A stretch of 64,000 nucleotides of DNA from Frigidibacter sp. ROC022 (lineage in GTDB: Bacteria; Pseudomonadota; Alphaproteobacteria; Rhodobacterales; Rhodobacteraceae), in the NCBI RefSeq assembly GCF_024723735.1, contig NZ_JANQDU010000003.1, positions 744,001 through 808,000 on the forward strand, in the 5' to 3' direction. The notes beneath the pieces are model-generated. The model made no database searches. It had not been told where the DNA came from and worked only from the letters and a program-made list of their open reading frames with translations. Positions within the stretch are counted from its first letter, which is position 1; every line of letters begins with the position of its first letter. Made by a program: the position numbers and the translations under genes. Positions 48,638 through 57,129 of this stretch are shown here, piece by piece.

Positions 48638-49341
48638 AGGGCGCGACCATGCAACGGCCATTGCCGGATGCTCCGAACGCCGACAGTCCGCGCCGCCGTT
48701 TCGACCTGATGTATCGCGAGATCCAGCGCCGGATCTGCGTGCTCGACTATCGCCCGGGCCAGAAGCTGTCGGAAGAGGCGCTGGCGCGCGAATTCGGGGT
48801 CAGCCGGACCCCGCTGAGGCGGGTCCTGGGCCGGCTCGAGGAGGAAGGGCTGGTGCAATCGGTTCACGGCGTCGGGACCATGGTCACCGACCCGGATATC
48901 GAGGAACTGAGCCAGGTGTTCCGACTGCGGCTGGAACTGGCCGAGATCGCCGGGCGGTTCGACCCGCGGCCGCCGACGCCCGAGGAAATGGCGGGGTTCG
49001 AAAGGCTTCTGGCCCGATCGCGCGATCTGGCCGCGGCGCCCGAGGCGCGGGCCTTCTCGGTTCTCAACATGGACTTCTTCCGGGCGCATCTGGCGCTGGT
49101 CGGCAACGACCCGCTGCGCGAGATCAGCGACCGGCTCTATTGCCAGACCGCGCGTATCTGGCTGAAATCGGTTTCGGCCTCGCGGATCGACCTGAAGGAA
49201 GAGGTGGATTACTTCTGCCGGGAGATCGCCGACATGGTGGACGCATTGCGCAATGGCGATGCCGAGGCGGCGGCGCTGATCCACCGGACCCATATCCTGA
49301 TGAGCTTCGGGCGGATGCGGCGCAATTCCGACCGGGGCTGA
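48634..49341 (+). CDS. GntR-family (FCD) transcriptional regulator
   Basis: A 235-residue GntR regulator. The winged HTH at about 22-85 includes YRPGQKLSEEALAREFGVSR, followed by an alpha-helical FCD domain (about 90-220) that usually senses a carboxylic or amino acid. It is the third gene of the doeA operon with an ATGA overlap to the deacetylase. The predicted targets are the two TTGT-N2-ACAA palindromes between eutB and doeA. It is not the MocR-type EnuR that controls ectoine genes in Ruegeria. Start alternatives are ATG at 48634 or 48649. Confidence 0.9.
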   Translation: MKGATMQRPLPDAPNADSPRRRFDLMYREIQRRICVLDYRPGQKLSEEALAREFGVSRTPLRRVLGRLEEEGLVQSVHGVGTMVTDPDIEELSQVFRLRLELAEIAGRFDPRPPTPEEMAGFERLLARSRDLAAAPEARAFSVLNMDFFRAHLALVGNDPLREISDRLYCQTARIWLKSVSASRIDLKEEVDYFCREIADMVDALRNGDAEAAALIHRTHILMSFGRMRRNSDRG

Positions 49342-49361
49342 GCCCGGCAAGCTGGAAAATC

Positions 49362-49389
49362 TGTAAGACGGCAGAAATGAAGCCGACAG
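49362..49389 (+). promoter_or_regulatory. TGTAAG-N16-CGACAG box pair upstream of the triple-repeat protein
   Basis: TGTAAG at 49362-49367 and CGACAG at 49384-49389 begin exactly 22 bp apart. The second box begins 69 bp before the next start codon. The same geometry recurs at 54709/54731, 54740/54762 and 56737/56759. No convincing sigma70 hexamers are seen, as expected for an activator-dependent promoter. Confidence 0.5.
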
Positions 49390-49452
49390 TTGCCGGGTCC
49401 ATGGTCCACTCGCAGCAGTTGATACTGCGCTCCGTAGACAGGACATACGACC

Positions 49453-50148
49453 ATGAAACTCATCTCACGCACCAGTTCCGCCGTTCTGGCCCTGGCCACC
49501 GTCACGGCGCTTTCGATGTCGAGCGCTTTCGCCGATACCGCAACCCTGACCCAGATGCAGGACCAGTTGCGCGGCGAATTGCAGAGCGTCGGCATCACCG
49601 ATGTCGACTTCTCGACCCTGACCTTCGCCCAGGTCGCCGACCTGTCGGCCCTGTTCGACCAGAAGGACGCCAGCGCCCGTGCCGCCGCCGAGGCGATCCT
49701 ACAGGCCCCGGCCCGGGCCGCGACCGGCAAGCTTTCGACCCGGAACTTCCCGCAGGCGCAGGAACTGGTCGCCATGGTGACCAATGATCTGCGCTCGGTC
49801 GGGATCGAGGGGCGGAACCTGGACAAGCTCTCGATCGGCGAATTGCAGGACCTGGCCGCGGTCTTTTCGAAGGACGAGCCCGGCAGCCCCGACCTTCAGG
49901 CCCGGGTCATGGCGGTTCTTGACGCGCATCAGCGCGACCGGGCGGTGATGCGGACGGTGGCCGATTTCCCGAAAGCGGCCGAGATGGCGCGGATCGTCAA
50001 TGCCGATCTGGGCAGCCTCGGCATCAAGGTCGCGCATCCCGAGAAGCTGACCCTGGAGCAGCTGTCGCAGATCAGTGCCGCCTTCGACAGCACCGACAGC
50101 GCGGCCACCCGTGCGGCGGCGGTCAACAGGATCCTTGGCGTGAGCTGA
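49453..50148 (+). CDS. Secreted protein with three ~67-residue repeats, function unknown
   Basis: A 231-residue exported protein. A clear signal peptide covers residues 1-27 (hydrophobic AVLALATVTALSMSS, cleavage near AFA-DT). The mature part consists of three diverged repeats of the pattern L..ELxSVGI......LTxxQxxxLSALF........A..xIL, seen as RGELQSVGITDVDFSTLTFA, TNDLRSVGIEGRNLDKLSIG and NADLGSLGIKVAHPEKLTLE. No cysteines or enzymatic motifs are visible. AGGA precedes the ATG. The gene sits between a TGTAAG box pair and a strong terminator, so it is a monocistronic unit beside the two-component system. Confidence 0.82.
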   Translation: MKLISRTSSAVLALATVTALSMSSAFADTATLTQMQDQLRGELQSVGITDVDFSTLTFAQVADLSALFDQKDASARAAAEAILQAPARAATGKLSTRNFPQAQELVAMVTNDLRSVGIEGRNLDKLSIGELQDLAAVFSKDEPGSPDLQARVMAVLDAHQRDRAVMRTVADFPKAAEMARIVNADLGSLGIKVAHPEKLTLEQLSQISAAFDSTDSAATRAAAVNRILGVS

Positions 50149-50195
50149 GGTGCGACCGGCGCAGGCCCGCTGATCCGGGGAACGGTGCCGGTCGG

Positions 50196-50226
50196 GGCGG
50201 CGGGGCAGGCAGCCCCGCCGCCTTTT
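50196..50226. terminator. Strong terminator between the triple-repeat gene and the histidine kinase gene
   Basis: GGCGGCGGGGC pairs perfectly with GCCCCGCCGCC (11 bp) around AGGCA and is followed by TTTT. It serves the rightward gene ending at 50148 and may also act on the convergent kinase gene ending at 50235. Confidence 0.85.
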
Positions 50227-50234
50227 CCCTGGGG

Positions 50235-51590
50235 TCAGCGCGTCGGAAACCGGAGCGTCACCAGCAGCCCCGGCGCCGCATCACCCAGTTCCAGTGTCGC
50301 CCCATGCAGTTCGGCGATGGCATGCACCAGGCTCAGGCCAAGGCCCGAGCCGGTGGTGTTGCGGCTCTTGTCGAGCCGGTAGAAGCGTCGCACCACCTTG
50401 TCGCGCTCGGCGGCGGGAATCCCGGGACCGTTGTCGCGCACCTCGAGCCGGACCCCGGCGCGGTCGGCGGCGACGCGGCAGCGGATCGCGGTGCCCGCCG
50501 GGCAATGCCGGATCGCGTTCTCGATCAGGTTCACCGCCACCTGGGTCAGCAGTTCGCGCTCTCCGAAGACCATCGCCGGCGCCTCGGGCACCTCGCAGGT
50601 CAGGGTCATGCCGGCCTCTTCGGCGGCGGCTTCGTAGAACTCGGTCACACCGCAGAGCAGGGCCGCCAGATCGAGATCGGCGAACTGTTCCTTGCGCGCC
50701 CCGGCCTCGATCTGCGCGATCCGGAGGATGGCCGAAAACGTGTCGGCAATCTCGGTGCAGGAGGCCGCGGCGACCTGCAGATCCTCTTCCACATCCTGGC
50801 CCGCCGCCACCTTGTCGATCGCCGATTGCAGCCGCAGGTTCAGCCGGCTGAGCGGAGTGCGAAGGTCATGCGCGATATCGGCGGTGACCTGCTGCATGTT
50901 CTCGACCAGCGCCTCCAGCCGGGCCAGCGCGGCGTTGATCGAGACCGACAGCGCGTCGAGATCGTCCTCGGCGGGGGAGATCGGAATCCGGGCCGAGAGA
51001 TCGCCGCGGCCGATGGCCTGCAAGGTGTCGTCGAAGACCTGCCGCCGCTGCCGCACCTGGCGGGCCACCAGGGCGCCGCCGGCCAGCCCGATGGTCAGCG
51101 AGGCGAGGATGCCCCAGAGGATGGCCTGCAGGACATGCGCGGCGGCGCGGGCATTCTCGGCGTCGAGCTGCGCCAGGGTCAGCCGCCCGCCCGGCACCTC
51201 GCGGCTGAGCACCCGGTAGGTCTCGTCCCCGGGCTTGCCCAGCTGTGCCGCGGTCAGGAACGACCAGCCGGGCGGGATATCGATTGCCGGCATGTTGCCG
51301 AGCGCCGGGCTACCGTCGTCCGGTTGCCAGAGCACCAGCGGGACGTCCTCGGACACCCGGAATCGGTAGACCGCGACCAGCTCGCGGATGCCGTCGCCAT
51401 CGGGTTCACGCGCGGCGGCGGCCACAGTGTCGAAGACCGCCGCGACCCGGTCGTCGTAGAGCCCGCGCAGGTTCTTGGTCAGTTGCAGCCAGGCGACGCT
51501 TCCGGCGGCCCCCATCGACAGGGCAGTGATGCCGCCGATCGCCAGCGCGGCGCGAAACGGGCTGGAGCGCAGGACGCTATCGCGGCGCAT
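50235..51590 (-). CDS. Sensor histidine kinase (HAMP, HisKA, HATPase)
   Basis: A 451-residue inner-membrane kinase. Transmembrane helices lie at about 12-36 and 152-176 and bracket a ~115-residue periplasmic sensor. A HAMP domain is followed by the phospho-acceptor His241 (TADIAHDLRTPLSRL) and an ATPase domain with N, G1 and G2 boxes (NLIENAIRHCPAG, VRDNGPGIP, GSGLGLSLVHAIA). The start overlaps the response-regulator stop by 14 bases, so the two form one operon. The stimulus is unknown; the neighbouring lipid genes suggest an envelope or lipid signal. Confidence 0.93.
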   Translation of the reverse strand: MRRDSVLRSSPFRAALAIGGITALSMGAAGSVAWLQLTKNLRGLYDDRVAAVFDTVAAAAREPDGDGIRELVAVYRFRVSEDVPLVLWQPDDGSPALGNMPAIDIPPGWSFLTAAQLGKPGDETYRVLSREVPGGRLTLAQLDAENARAAAHVLQAILWGILASLTIGLAGGALVARQVRQRRQVFDDTLQAIGRGDLSARIPISPAEDDLDALSVSINAALARLEALVENMQQVTADIAHDLRTPLSRLNLRLQSAIDKVAAGQDVEEDLQVAAASCTEIADTFSAILRIAQIEAGARKEQFADLDLAALLCGVTEFYEAAAEEAGMTLTCEVPEAPAMVFGERELLTQVAVNLIENAIRHCPAGTAIRCRVAADRAGVRLEVRDNGPGIPAAERDKVVRRFYRLDKSRNTTGSGLGLSLVHAIAELHGATLELGDAAPGLLVTLRFPTR

Positions 51591-52254
51591 GAATCGAATA
51601 GCCGCTGTTCTTGACGGTCTGCAGCAGCTGCACCTCGAAGGGCTTGTCGATCTTGGCGCGGAGGCGGCTGATATGGGTTTCGACCACGCTGGTCTTGGGG
51701 TCGAAATGGAAATCCCAGACCTGTTCCAGCAGCATCGTCCGGGTCACCACCCGGCCCTTGTTGCGCATCAGAACCTCGAGCAGGGCGAATTCCTTGGGCA
51801 GCAGGTCCAGCACCTTTCCGCCGCGGCGGCAGACCCGCTGGATCAGGTCGAGTTCCAGGTCGAGCACCTGGAGCTTGGTCACCTCGGTCGAGATCGCCGG
51901 GCGCCGCCCCAGGGCGTTGACCCGGGCCAGAAGCTCGGCGAAGGAGAAGGGCTTGACCAGATAGTCGTCGCCGCCGGCCTCCAGTCCCTCGACCCGGTCG
52001 TTGACCCCGCCGATGGCGGTCAGGAAAAGGACCGGAACCCGGTTGCCGGTGGCGCGCAGGGCCTTGACCAGCGACAGCCCGTCCAGCCCTGGCAGGTTCC
52101 GGTCGACCACGATCACGTCGTATTTTTCGCGCGTGGCCTGGAACAGCCCGTCCTGGCCGTCGTCGAGCGTGTCGCAGACATGGCCGCTTTCGGTGAGGCC
52201 CTGCGCCACATAGTCGGATGTCGATTTGTCGTCTTCGATCAGGAGAATTCGCAT
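51577..52254 (-). CDS. OmpR-family response regulator
   Basis: A 225-residue regulator. The receiver domain has the phospho-acceptor Asp51 (VIVVDRNLPGLDG) and the conserved Lys in LVKPFSFAEL. The winged-helix DNA-binding domain (about 128-220) includes LLPKEFALLEVLMRNKGRVV and VWDFHFDPKTSVVETHISRLR. The ATG at 52254 is the real start; the frame extends upstream without family similarity. It probably works with the overlapping kinase. The TGTAAG box pairs at 49362, 54709, 54740 and 56737 are candidate binding sites because of proximity and 22-bp spacing. Confidence 0.94.
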   Translation of the reverse strand: MRILLIEDDKSTSDYVAQGLTESGHVCDTLDDGQDGLFQATREKYDVIVVDRNLPGLDGLSLVKALRATGNRVPVLFLTAIGGVNDRVEGLEAGGDDYLVKPFSFAELLARVNALGRRPAISTEVTKLQVLDLELDLIQRVCRRGGKVLDLLPKEFALLEVLMRNKGRVVTRTMLLEQVWDFHFDPKTSVVETHISRLRAKIDKPFEVQLLQTVKNSGYSIHAPR

Positions 52255-52460
52255 CACCGCCTGCCTTTCCGCGGGAACTCTACCGAATGGCCCGACCGCA
52301 GCCCAGAGCCGGCCGGTAACAAGTGCTGCCGCGGGGCGCGCGCGGGTCTGGTCATGGCGCGCCGGTGCTGGCATGTCTTGTGTCTGCAGAACCGGAAGCA
52401 GATCGGATCAATGGCAGGGGTTCGTTTCATCATCTTCGGGAATGCCGGGGGCAGGAGCAG

Positions 52461-53816
52461 ATGAGTTGGGTTGCTGCGCATTTCGCGGTGGTCGGCGCGG
52501 CGGTGGTGTTCGTCTTCGCCACGTCGCTGGTCCTGCAGGAGCAGCGCGCACCGCAATCGACGCTGGCCTGGATGGCCTTTGTCATCCTGCTGCCCTATCT
52601 GGCGATTCCGGCCTTCGTGGCGCTCGGTGTCCGCAAGCGGCGGGTGGCGCTGAACCGGCCCATGCCGCCGGTCGGGCCGGGACCGGTCCATGATCTCGCC
52701 GCCCTGCTGGCCGGCTATGGCGTCGCCGCGCCGAGTTCCGGCAACCGCCTGTCCTTCGAGGCCGATGGCCAGGCCGCCTATGCCTCGGTGATGGATCTGG
52801 TCGAAGGGGCGCGGTCCAGCATTTCCGTCGCGATCTACATCCTCGGTGATGACGCGGTCGGCCGGGCCTTCTGTGCGGCGCTGACGGAACGGGCCCGTCA
52901 GGGGGTGAAGGTCCGGGTGATCCTCGATCTGGTCGGGGCCCTCGGCCCGCCGCGCAGGATGCTGAAGGAACTGCGCCGGGCGGGCGGTGAAATTCGCGTG
53001 TTCGCGCCGCTGCTGCACCGACCCTTCGAAGGCCGCCTGAACCTGCGCAACCACCGCAAGGTGGTGATCGTCGATGGCCGCACGGTATGGGCCGGGGGGC
53101 GCAACATCGCCGCCGAGTACATGGGACCGGAACCGGACCCCGATCGCTGGCAGGACATGTCCTTCCGCCTGACCGGGCCGGCGGTGGCGGATTTCGTGCG
53201 GCTGTTCGCCTCGGACTGGCAGGCGGCGGGCGGGACCGGGGCGCCGGAGCCTGCCGAGCCGACCACGGCCGAGGGTGGCTCGGACACCCCGATGTGGCTG
53301 CTGCCCTCGGGGCCGGATACCGCCCGCGACCCGCTGCATGACGCGCTGACCTATGCCTGCCACGCGGCGCAGCGGCGGATCTGGATCGTCAGCCCCTATT
53401 TCATTCCGACCGACAGCCTGATGCAGGCCCTGTCGATGTCGGCCCGGCGCGGCATAGATGTGCGGATCATCGTGCCCGGACGTTCGAACCAGCGCTTTGC
53501 CGACCTGGCCCGCGGCGCCTATCTGCGCAGTCTGGCCCGTGACGGATGCCGTTGCTTTCTGGTGGCCGGGTCGATGGTTCATGCCAAGGTGGTCCTGATC
53601 GACGACAGAGCCTTCGTCGGCTCGGCGAATTTCGATTCCCGGTCGCTGATGCTGAATTTCGAGCTGATGATCCTGTTTGGCGATCCGGACCGGTTGCAGG
53701 AACTGGAGGGCTGGGCCGACGGGCTGATACGCAACGCGCGCGAGGCGCCGCCGGTCAGCCGCGGAGCGTATCGGCTGCTCGAGGCGGTCGTGCGGCTGAC
53801 CTCGCCGATGCTGTGA
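52461..53816 (+). CDS. Phospholipase D-family cardiolipin synthase
   Basis: A 451-residue membrane-bound phospholipid synthase. Two N-terminal transmembrane helices (about 5-25 and 35-57) are followed by two HxKxxxxD motifs at His198/Lys200 (NHRKVVIVDGRTVWAGGRN) and His374/Lys376 (HAKVVLIDDRAFVGSANFD). This is the architecture of ClsA-type enzymes that join two phosphatidylglycerol molecules, or PE and PG. The ATG at 52461 follows GGAGCAG. It is divergent from the response regulator and convergent with the next membrane protein gene. Confidence 0.9.
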   Translation: MSWVAAHFAVVGAAVVFVFATSLVLQEQRAPQSTLAWMAFVILLPYLAIPAFVALGVRKRRVALNRPMPPVGPGPVHDLAALLAGYGVAAPSSGNRLSFEADGQAAYASVMDLVEGARSSISVAIYILGDDAVGRAFCAALTERARQGVKVRVILDLVGALGPPRRMLKELRRAGGEIRVFAPLLHRPFEGRLNLRNHRKVVIVDGRTVWAGGRNIAAEYMGPEPDPDRWQDMSFRLTGPAVADFVRLFASDWQAAGGTGAPEPAEPTTAEGGSDTPMWLLPSGPDTARDPLHDALTYACHAAQRRIWIVSPYFIPTDSLMQALSMSARRGIDVRIIVPGRSNQRFADLARGAYLRSLARDGCRCFLVAGSMVHAKVVLIDDRAFVGSANFDSRSLMLNFELMILFGDPDRLQELEGWADGLIRNAREAPPVSRGAYRLLEAVVRLTSPML

Positions 53817-53829
53817 CGGGCAGGGGCGG

Positions 53830-54573
53830 TCATCGGCGCGGCCCGGCGCGCAGCGCCTGGGCCCTGACCAGCAGCAGCGCCAGCCCGCCGAACAGCAGCG
53901 CCGTGGCGCCGGGTCCGAGCCCCAGTCCGCCATCCTCGGCAGCGTCCGCCACGACCCAGCCCAGGGCCGCCCCGGCGGGGCTGGCCAGTCCGAAGGCGAT
54001 CCAGAAGATCGGTGCCGCCTCGAGTTGCAGCGCCCCATGGGCAAAGCCGAGCACCGCCAGCGCGAAGGCAAACAGCAGCAGCACATGCAGCGGCTCGAAG
54101 ACTTCGGGGCGGCCGAGACCGGGATCGACCAGCCCGCCGACCGCCAGCAGCCAGAAGGCCGCCAGCCAGTTGAAGCCGCTGGCCTCGCCCCCGGTGCGTC
54201 CAGCCTGTCGGATCAGAAGAACAGAGCCGATCAGGGCAAAGCTCAGCCAGGCGGCAGCACCGGCGCCGCGGATGGCCGGGAGGGCCGCAAGGTCCGCCAG
54301 CGTGGCAGCCAGCGCCAGCAAGGCGAGTGTCAGCCAGAAGGCCGTCGGGCCGGGCCTGCGCCGCAACCAGGCGGCCAGCCCGAGGCCGCATGTCGCCGCA
54401 AGCCAGGGCGCCCAGACTCCGGCCGGGAGGGCGGCCTGAACCCGCAGGGCCAGGTCCTCGACCACCGGGACAAGAAGCAACCGGATCGCCCAGAACCCGG
54501 CGCCGAATCTGGCCCCGGGTGCCCGGGCAACCGTCCGGGCCGGGTCCGGCGCTGATCTGCTCGGGTCCTGCAT
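53830..54573 (-). CDS. Hypothetical polytopic membrane protein
   Basis: A 247-residue, very hydrophobic protein with about seven predicted membrane helices separated by short Arg- or Gly-rich loops. The N-terminal ~25 residues are polar. I do not recognise a family. It ends 13 bases from the convergent cardiolipin synthase gene and is divergent from the patatin operon, so both divergent genes share the 256-bp region with the TGTAAG boxes. Confidence 0.6.
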   Translation of the reverse strand: MQDPSRSAPDPARTVARAPGARFGAGFWAIRLLLVPVVEDLALRVQAALPAGVWAPWLAATCGLGLAAWLRRRPGPTAFWLTLALLALAATLADLAALPAIRGAGAAAWLSFALIGSVLLIRQAGRTGGEASGFNWLAAFWLLAVGGLVDPGLGRPEVFEPLHVLLLFAFALAVLGFAHGALQLEAAPIFWIAFGLASPAGAALGWVVADAAEDGGLGLGPGATALLFGGLALLLVRAQALRAGPRR

Positions 54574-54698
54574 GATGGCTCTGGCACCCCCTCGGGTTTG
54601 GCCCCGGTTGCGGGGCCGGTGAGCGGGCCGCGCGGCCGGTGCCGGCGGCTCCGCTCATCTCTCTAGCCCGGCCGGTTCTTCGGGGGCCTGAAGGGTGA

Positions 54699-54767
54699 CT
54701 TACAATTCTGTAATCGGCCCGGCGAACGGCTGACAGAATTGTAAGCCCGCCGTGCCGTCGCTGTAAC
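54699..54767 (+). promoter_or_regulatory. Double TGTAA-type box array and inverted repeat upstream of the patatin operon
   Basis: CTTACAATTCTGT (54699-54711) is an exact inverted repeat of ACAGAATTGTAAG (54733-54745). Within it, TGTAAT at 54709 and TGACAG at 54731 lie 22 bp apart. A second pair, TGTAAG at 54740 and TGTAAC at 54762, is also 22 bp apart. The last box begins 68 bp before the patatin start, nearly the distance seen at 49384. It may also serve the divergent membrane-protein gene. Confidence 0.6.
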
Positions 54768-54829
54768 GCGGCGGGTCCAGACCGGGACCAATCCGAATTG
54801 GACCCGAGTCGATCAGGAAGGGGTCTCAT

Positions 54830-55969
54830 ATGTCCCGAAATCACGAAACCAATGTTCTGGTGCTGCAGGGGGGCGGTGCCCTCGGCGCCTATCAGGCCGG
54901 AGCCTACGAGGAACTCTCCTTGGCGGGCTATGAACCGGAATGGCTGGCCGGAATATCCATCGGCGCGATCAACGCGGCGATCATCGCCGGCAATGAACCG
55001 AAGGCGCGGGTGAAGCGGCTGCGCGCGCTCTGGGAAACGCTCAGCCAGCAGCTCGTCGGCCGGCCACTGCTGCCCGGCGAGATGGCGCGGCGGTTCTTCA
55101 ACGAGGCCTCGGCCGCCGTGGTCATGTCGGTCGGTGTGCCGGGCTTCTTCCGGCCGCGAACGATCCCGCCAACTCTGCTGCCAAAGGGCCATGCCGGCGC
55201 GACCAGCTATTACGATACCACGCCGCTCGAGAAGACACTGAATGAACTGGTCGATTTCGACTACCTCGCCGAGCGGGGGCCAAGGCTTAGCGTCGGTGCC
55301 GTCGATGTGGAGACCGGCAATTTCGGCTATTTCGACAACAGCAGGACGCGGATCGGACCCGAGCACATCATGGCCTCGGGCGCGCTGCCGCCGGGCTTTC
55401 CGGCGGTGCGGGTCGGGGAGAAATCCTATTGGGATGGCGGCCTGGTCTCGAACACGCCGCTGCAATATGTGCTCGACACCGCCCGCGGCGGGGCGCTGTG
55501 CATCTTCCAGGTTGACCTGTTCAGCGCGCGCGGCGCGGTGCCCGGCTGCATTCAGGAGGTCGCTCAGCGCGAGAAGGACATCCGCTTCTCCAGCCGGACC
55601 CGCCTGACCACCGACCGCTATCAGGAACTGAGCGACCTGCGCGCCGCGGCGCTGCGGCTTCGCGACAGGCTACCCGAGTCCCTGAAATCCGACCCCGATC
55701 TGCAACGGCTTTGCCAGGTCGGTGCCGGTTGCCCGGTGACGCTGGTGCATCTGATCCACCGCAAGGAAGGCTTCGAGGCCGAGTCGAAGGACTACGAATT
55801 CTCGCGGCTCTCGATGGTCGAGCACTGGTCCAGCGGCCGGGCCGACGTGAGCCACGCCCTGTCGGCGCCGGGCTGGAAGAACCGGCAGCGCGGCCAGGCC
55901 GAGATGCAGATTTTCGACCGCGGCGAACGCCGTATCAGACCGCACAATCAAGAGGAGTCGGTAAAATGA
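54830..55969 (+). CDS. Patatin-like phospholipase (DUF3734 type)
   Basis: A 379-residue cytoplasmic or membrane-associated acyl hydrolase. The glycine-rich oxyanion loop is [11 protein letters not shown] at about 14-24, the nucleophile elbow is GISIG with Ser43, and the dyad Asp202 sits in WDGG. The C-terminal ~100 residues match the DUF3734 extension. In this family position next to acetoacetate decarboxylase and 3-hydroxybutyrate dehydrogenase it may release fatty acids or act on PHB granules. AGGAAGGGG precedes the ATG, and the stop overlaps the next gene (ATGA). Confidence 0.92.
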   Translation: MSRNHETNVLVLQGGGALGAYQAGAYEELSLAGYEPEWLAGISIGAINAAIIAGNEPKARVKRLRALWETLSQQLVGRPLLPGEMARRFFNEASAAVVMSVGVPGFFRPRTIPPTLLPKGHAGATSYYDTTPLEKTLNELVDFDYLAERGPRLSVGAVDVETGNFGYFDNSRTRIGPEHIMASGALPPGFPAVRVGEKSYWDGGLVSNTPLQYVLDTARGGALCIFQVDLFSARGAVPGCIQEVAQREKDIRFSSRTRLTTDRYQELSDLRAAALRLRDRLPESLKSDPDLQRLCQVGAGCPVTLVHLIHRKEGFEAESKDYEFSRLSMVEHWSSGRADVSHALSAPGWKNRQRGQAEMQIFDRGERRIRPHNQEESVK

Positions 55970-56709
55970 ACGAGTCAGAGGTCCGGGACCGCGCCTTCGC
56001 GATGCCGCTCGGAAACCCGGCCTATCCGCGCGGGCCGTATCGGTTCGTGAACCGGGAATACATGGTGATCACCTATCGCACCGACCCCGAGGCCTTGCGC
56101 GCGGTGGTTCCAGCGCCGCTCGAGGTGGTGGGCGACGAGGTGAAGTTCGAGTTCATCCGGATGCCGGATTCGACCGGCTTCGGTGACTATACGGAATCCG
56201 GCCAGGTCATCCCGGTGACATTCAGGGGCGAGGCCGGAAGCTACACCCACGCGATGTATCTCAACGACGAGGCGCCGATCGCCGGGGGGCGGGAAATCTG
56301 GGGCTTCCCGAAGAAGCTCGCCGATCCGGCGATCCGGGTCGAGAAGGACACGCTGCTGGGCACGCTGGACGTCGGTTCGGTCCGGATCGCGACCGGCACC
56401 ATGGGTTACAAGCATCGCGAACTCGACCACCGCACCGCGCTGCACAGCCTGCAGGCGCCCGGCTATCTGCTGAAGATCATCCCGGATGTCGATTGCTCCC
56501 CGCGGATTTGCGAACTGGTCCGGTTCCAGCTGACCGATCTGACGGTGAAGGGCGCCTGGTCGGGGCCGGCCGGGCTGGAACTGCAGTCCCATGCGCTGGC
56601 TCCGGTTGCCGGTCTGCCGGTCCAAGAGGTGGTCTCGGCGGTGCATATCCTGACCGATCTGACCCTGGGGCTGGGCACCGTGGTGCACGACTATCTGGCG
56701 CCGGGCTGA
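55966..56709 (+). CDS. adc: Acetoacetate decarboxylase
   Basis: A 247-residue cytoplasmic enzyme that turns acetoacetate into acetone and CO2 through a Schiff base. The catalytic Lys116 and its neighbour Lys117 lie in [15 protein letters not shown], matching the Lys115/116 pair of the Clostridium enzyme. Length agrees with the family. AGAGGAG precedes the ATG, which overlaps the patatin stop. With the downstream dehydrogenase it provides two outlets for acetoacetate. Confidence 0.93.
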   Translation: MNESEVRDRAFAMPLGNPAYPRGPYRFVNREYMVITYRTDPEALRAVVPAPLEVVGDEVKFEFIRMPDSTGFGDYTESGQVIPVTFRGEAGSYTHAMYLNDEAPIAGGREIWGFPKKLADPAIRVEKDTLLGTLDVGSVRIATGTMGYKHRELDHRTALHSLQAPGYLLKIIPDVDCSPRICELVRFQLTDLTVKGAWSGPAGLELQSHALAPVAGLPVQEVVSAVHILTDLTLGLGTVVHDYLAPG

Positions 56710-56736
56710 GACCGGGCGGTGTGGATCTTGCGAAAC

Positions 56737-56764
56737 TGTAAGACCGCTGCAGAGCCACCGTAAC
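56737..56764 (+). promoter_or_regulatory. TGTAAG-N16-CGTAAC box pair upstream of the small ORF and bdhA
   Basis: TGTAAG at 56737-56742 and CGTAAC at 56759-56764 begin 22 bp apart, the same spacing as at 49362 and 54709/54740. It lies in the gap after adc and would permit separate control of the genes that follow. Confidence 0.5.
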
Positions 56765-56809
56765 GCCGGAGTCCTAGATCCGTTTCGACAGCTTTCATGG
56801 CAGGCAGAG

Positions 56810-57128
56810 ATGACAGCGACAGAGACATCCGTTCCGACCCACAGCCAGGGCACTTGGCTGTTTCATGGCGCGCCCGGGGTCGCGGTGCCGGGCCGGCGGG
56901 GCTCCAGCCTGCTGATGGGAGGCCGCAGTCGGCAGCCTGGCGCTCGCGATGCGCGAATGTTCCGGCCCGGCGGGGGCGGCAAAGGCGCTGCCTCACCTGC
57001 TGGCCAATCTGGTCCGGGCCTGCCGGATCGGTCACGTCCTGCCGCCCGTCGCGCATCACCATTTCCGGCACCTGAACATCCGCGAGATGTGGAGCTTCGG
57101 GCGCGGAACAATCGAGAAAGGAAACTGA
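56810..57128 (+). pseudogene. Short ORF region with an apparent frameshift, between adc and bdhA
   Basis: The 420-bp gap between adc and bdhA looks coding but in two frames. From the ATG at 56810 (AGGCAGAG upstream), the first ~40 codons have coding-like third positions (TETSVPTHSQGTWLFHGAPG). After about 56915, the good third-position pattern moves to the +1 frame, which reads SLALAMRECSGPAGAAKALP, ANLVRACRIGHVLPPVAHHH and ends REMWSFGRGTIEKGN at a TGA at 57126-57128, one base before the bdhA ATG. Joined, this would be a protein of about 105 residues of unknown family. Either the gene is broken or a frameshift or sequencing error is involved. The 180-bp downstream ORF starting at 56949 could also stand alone. 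Confidence 0.4.
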
Positions 57129-57129
57129 C

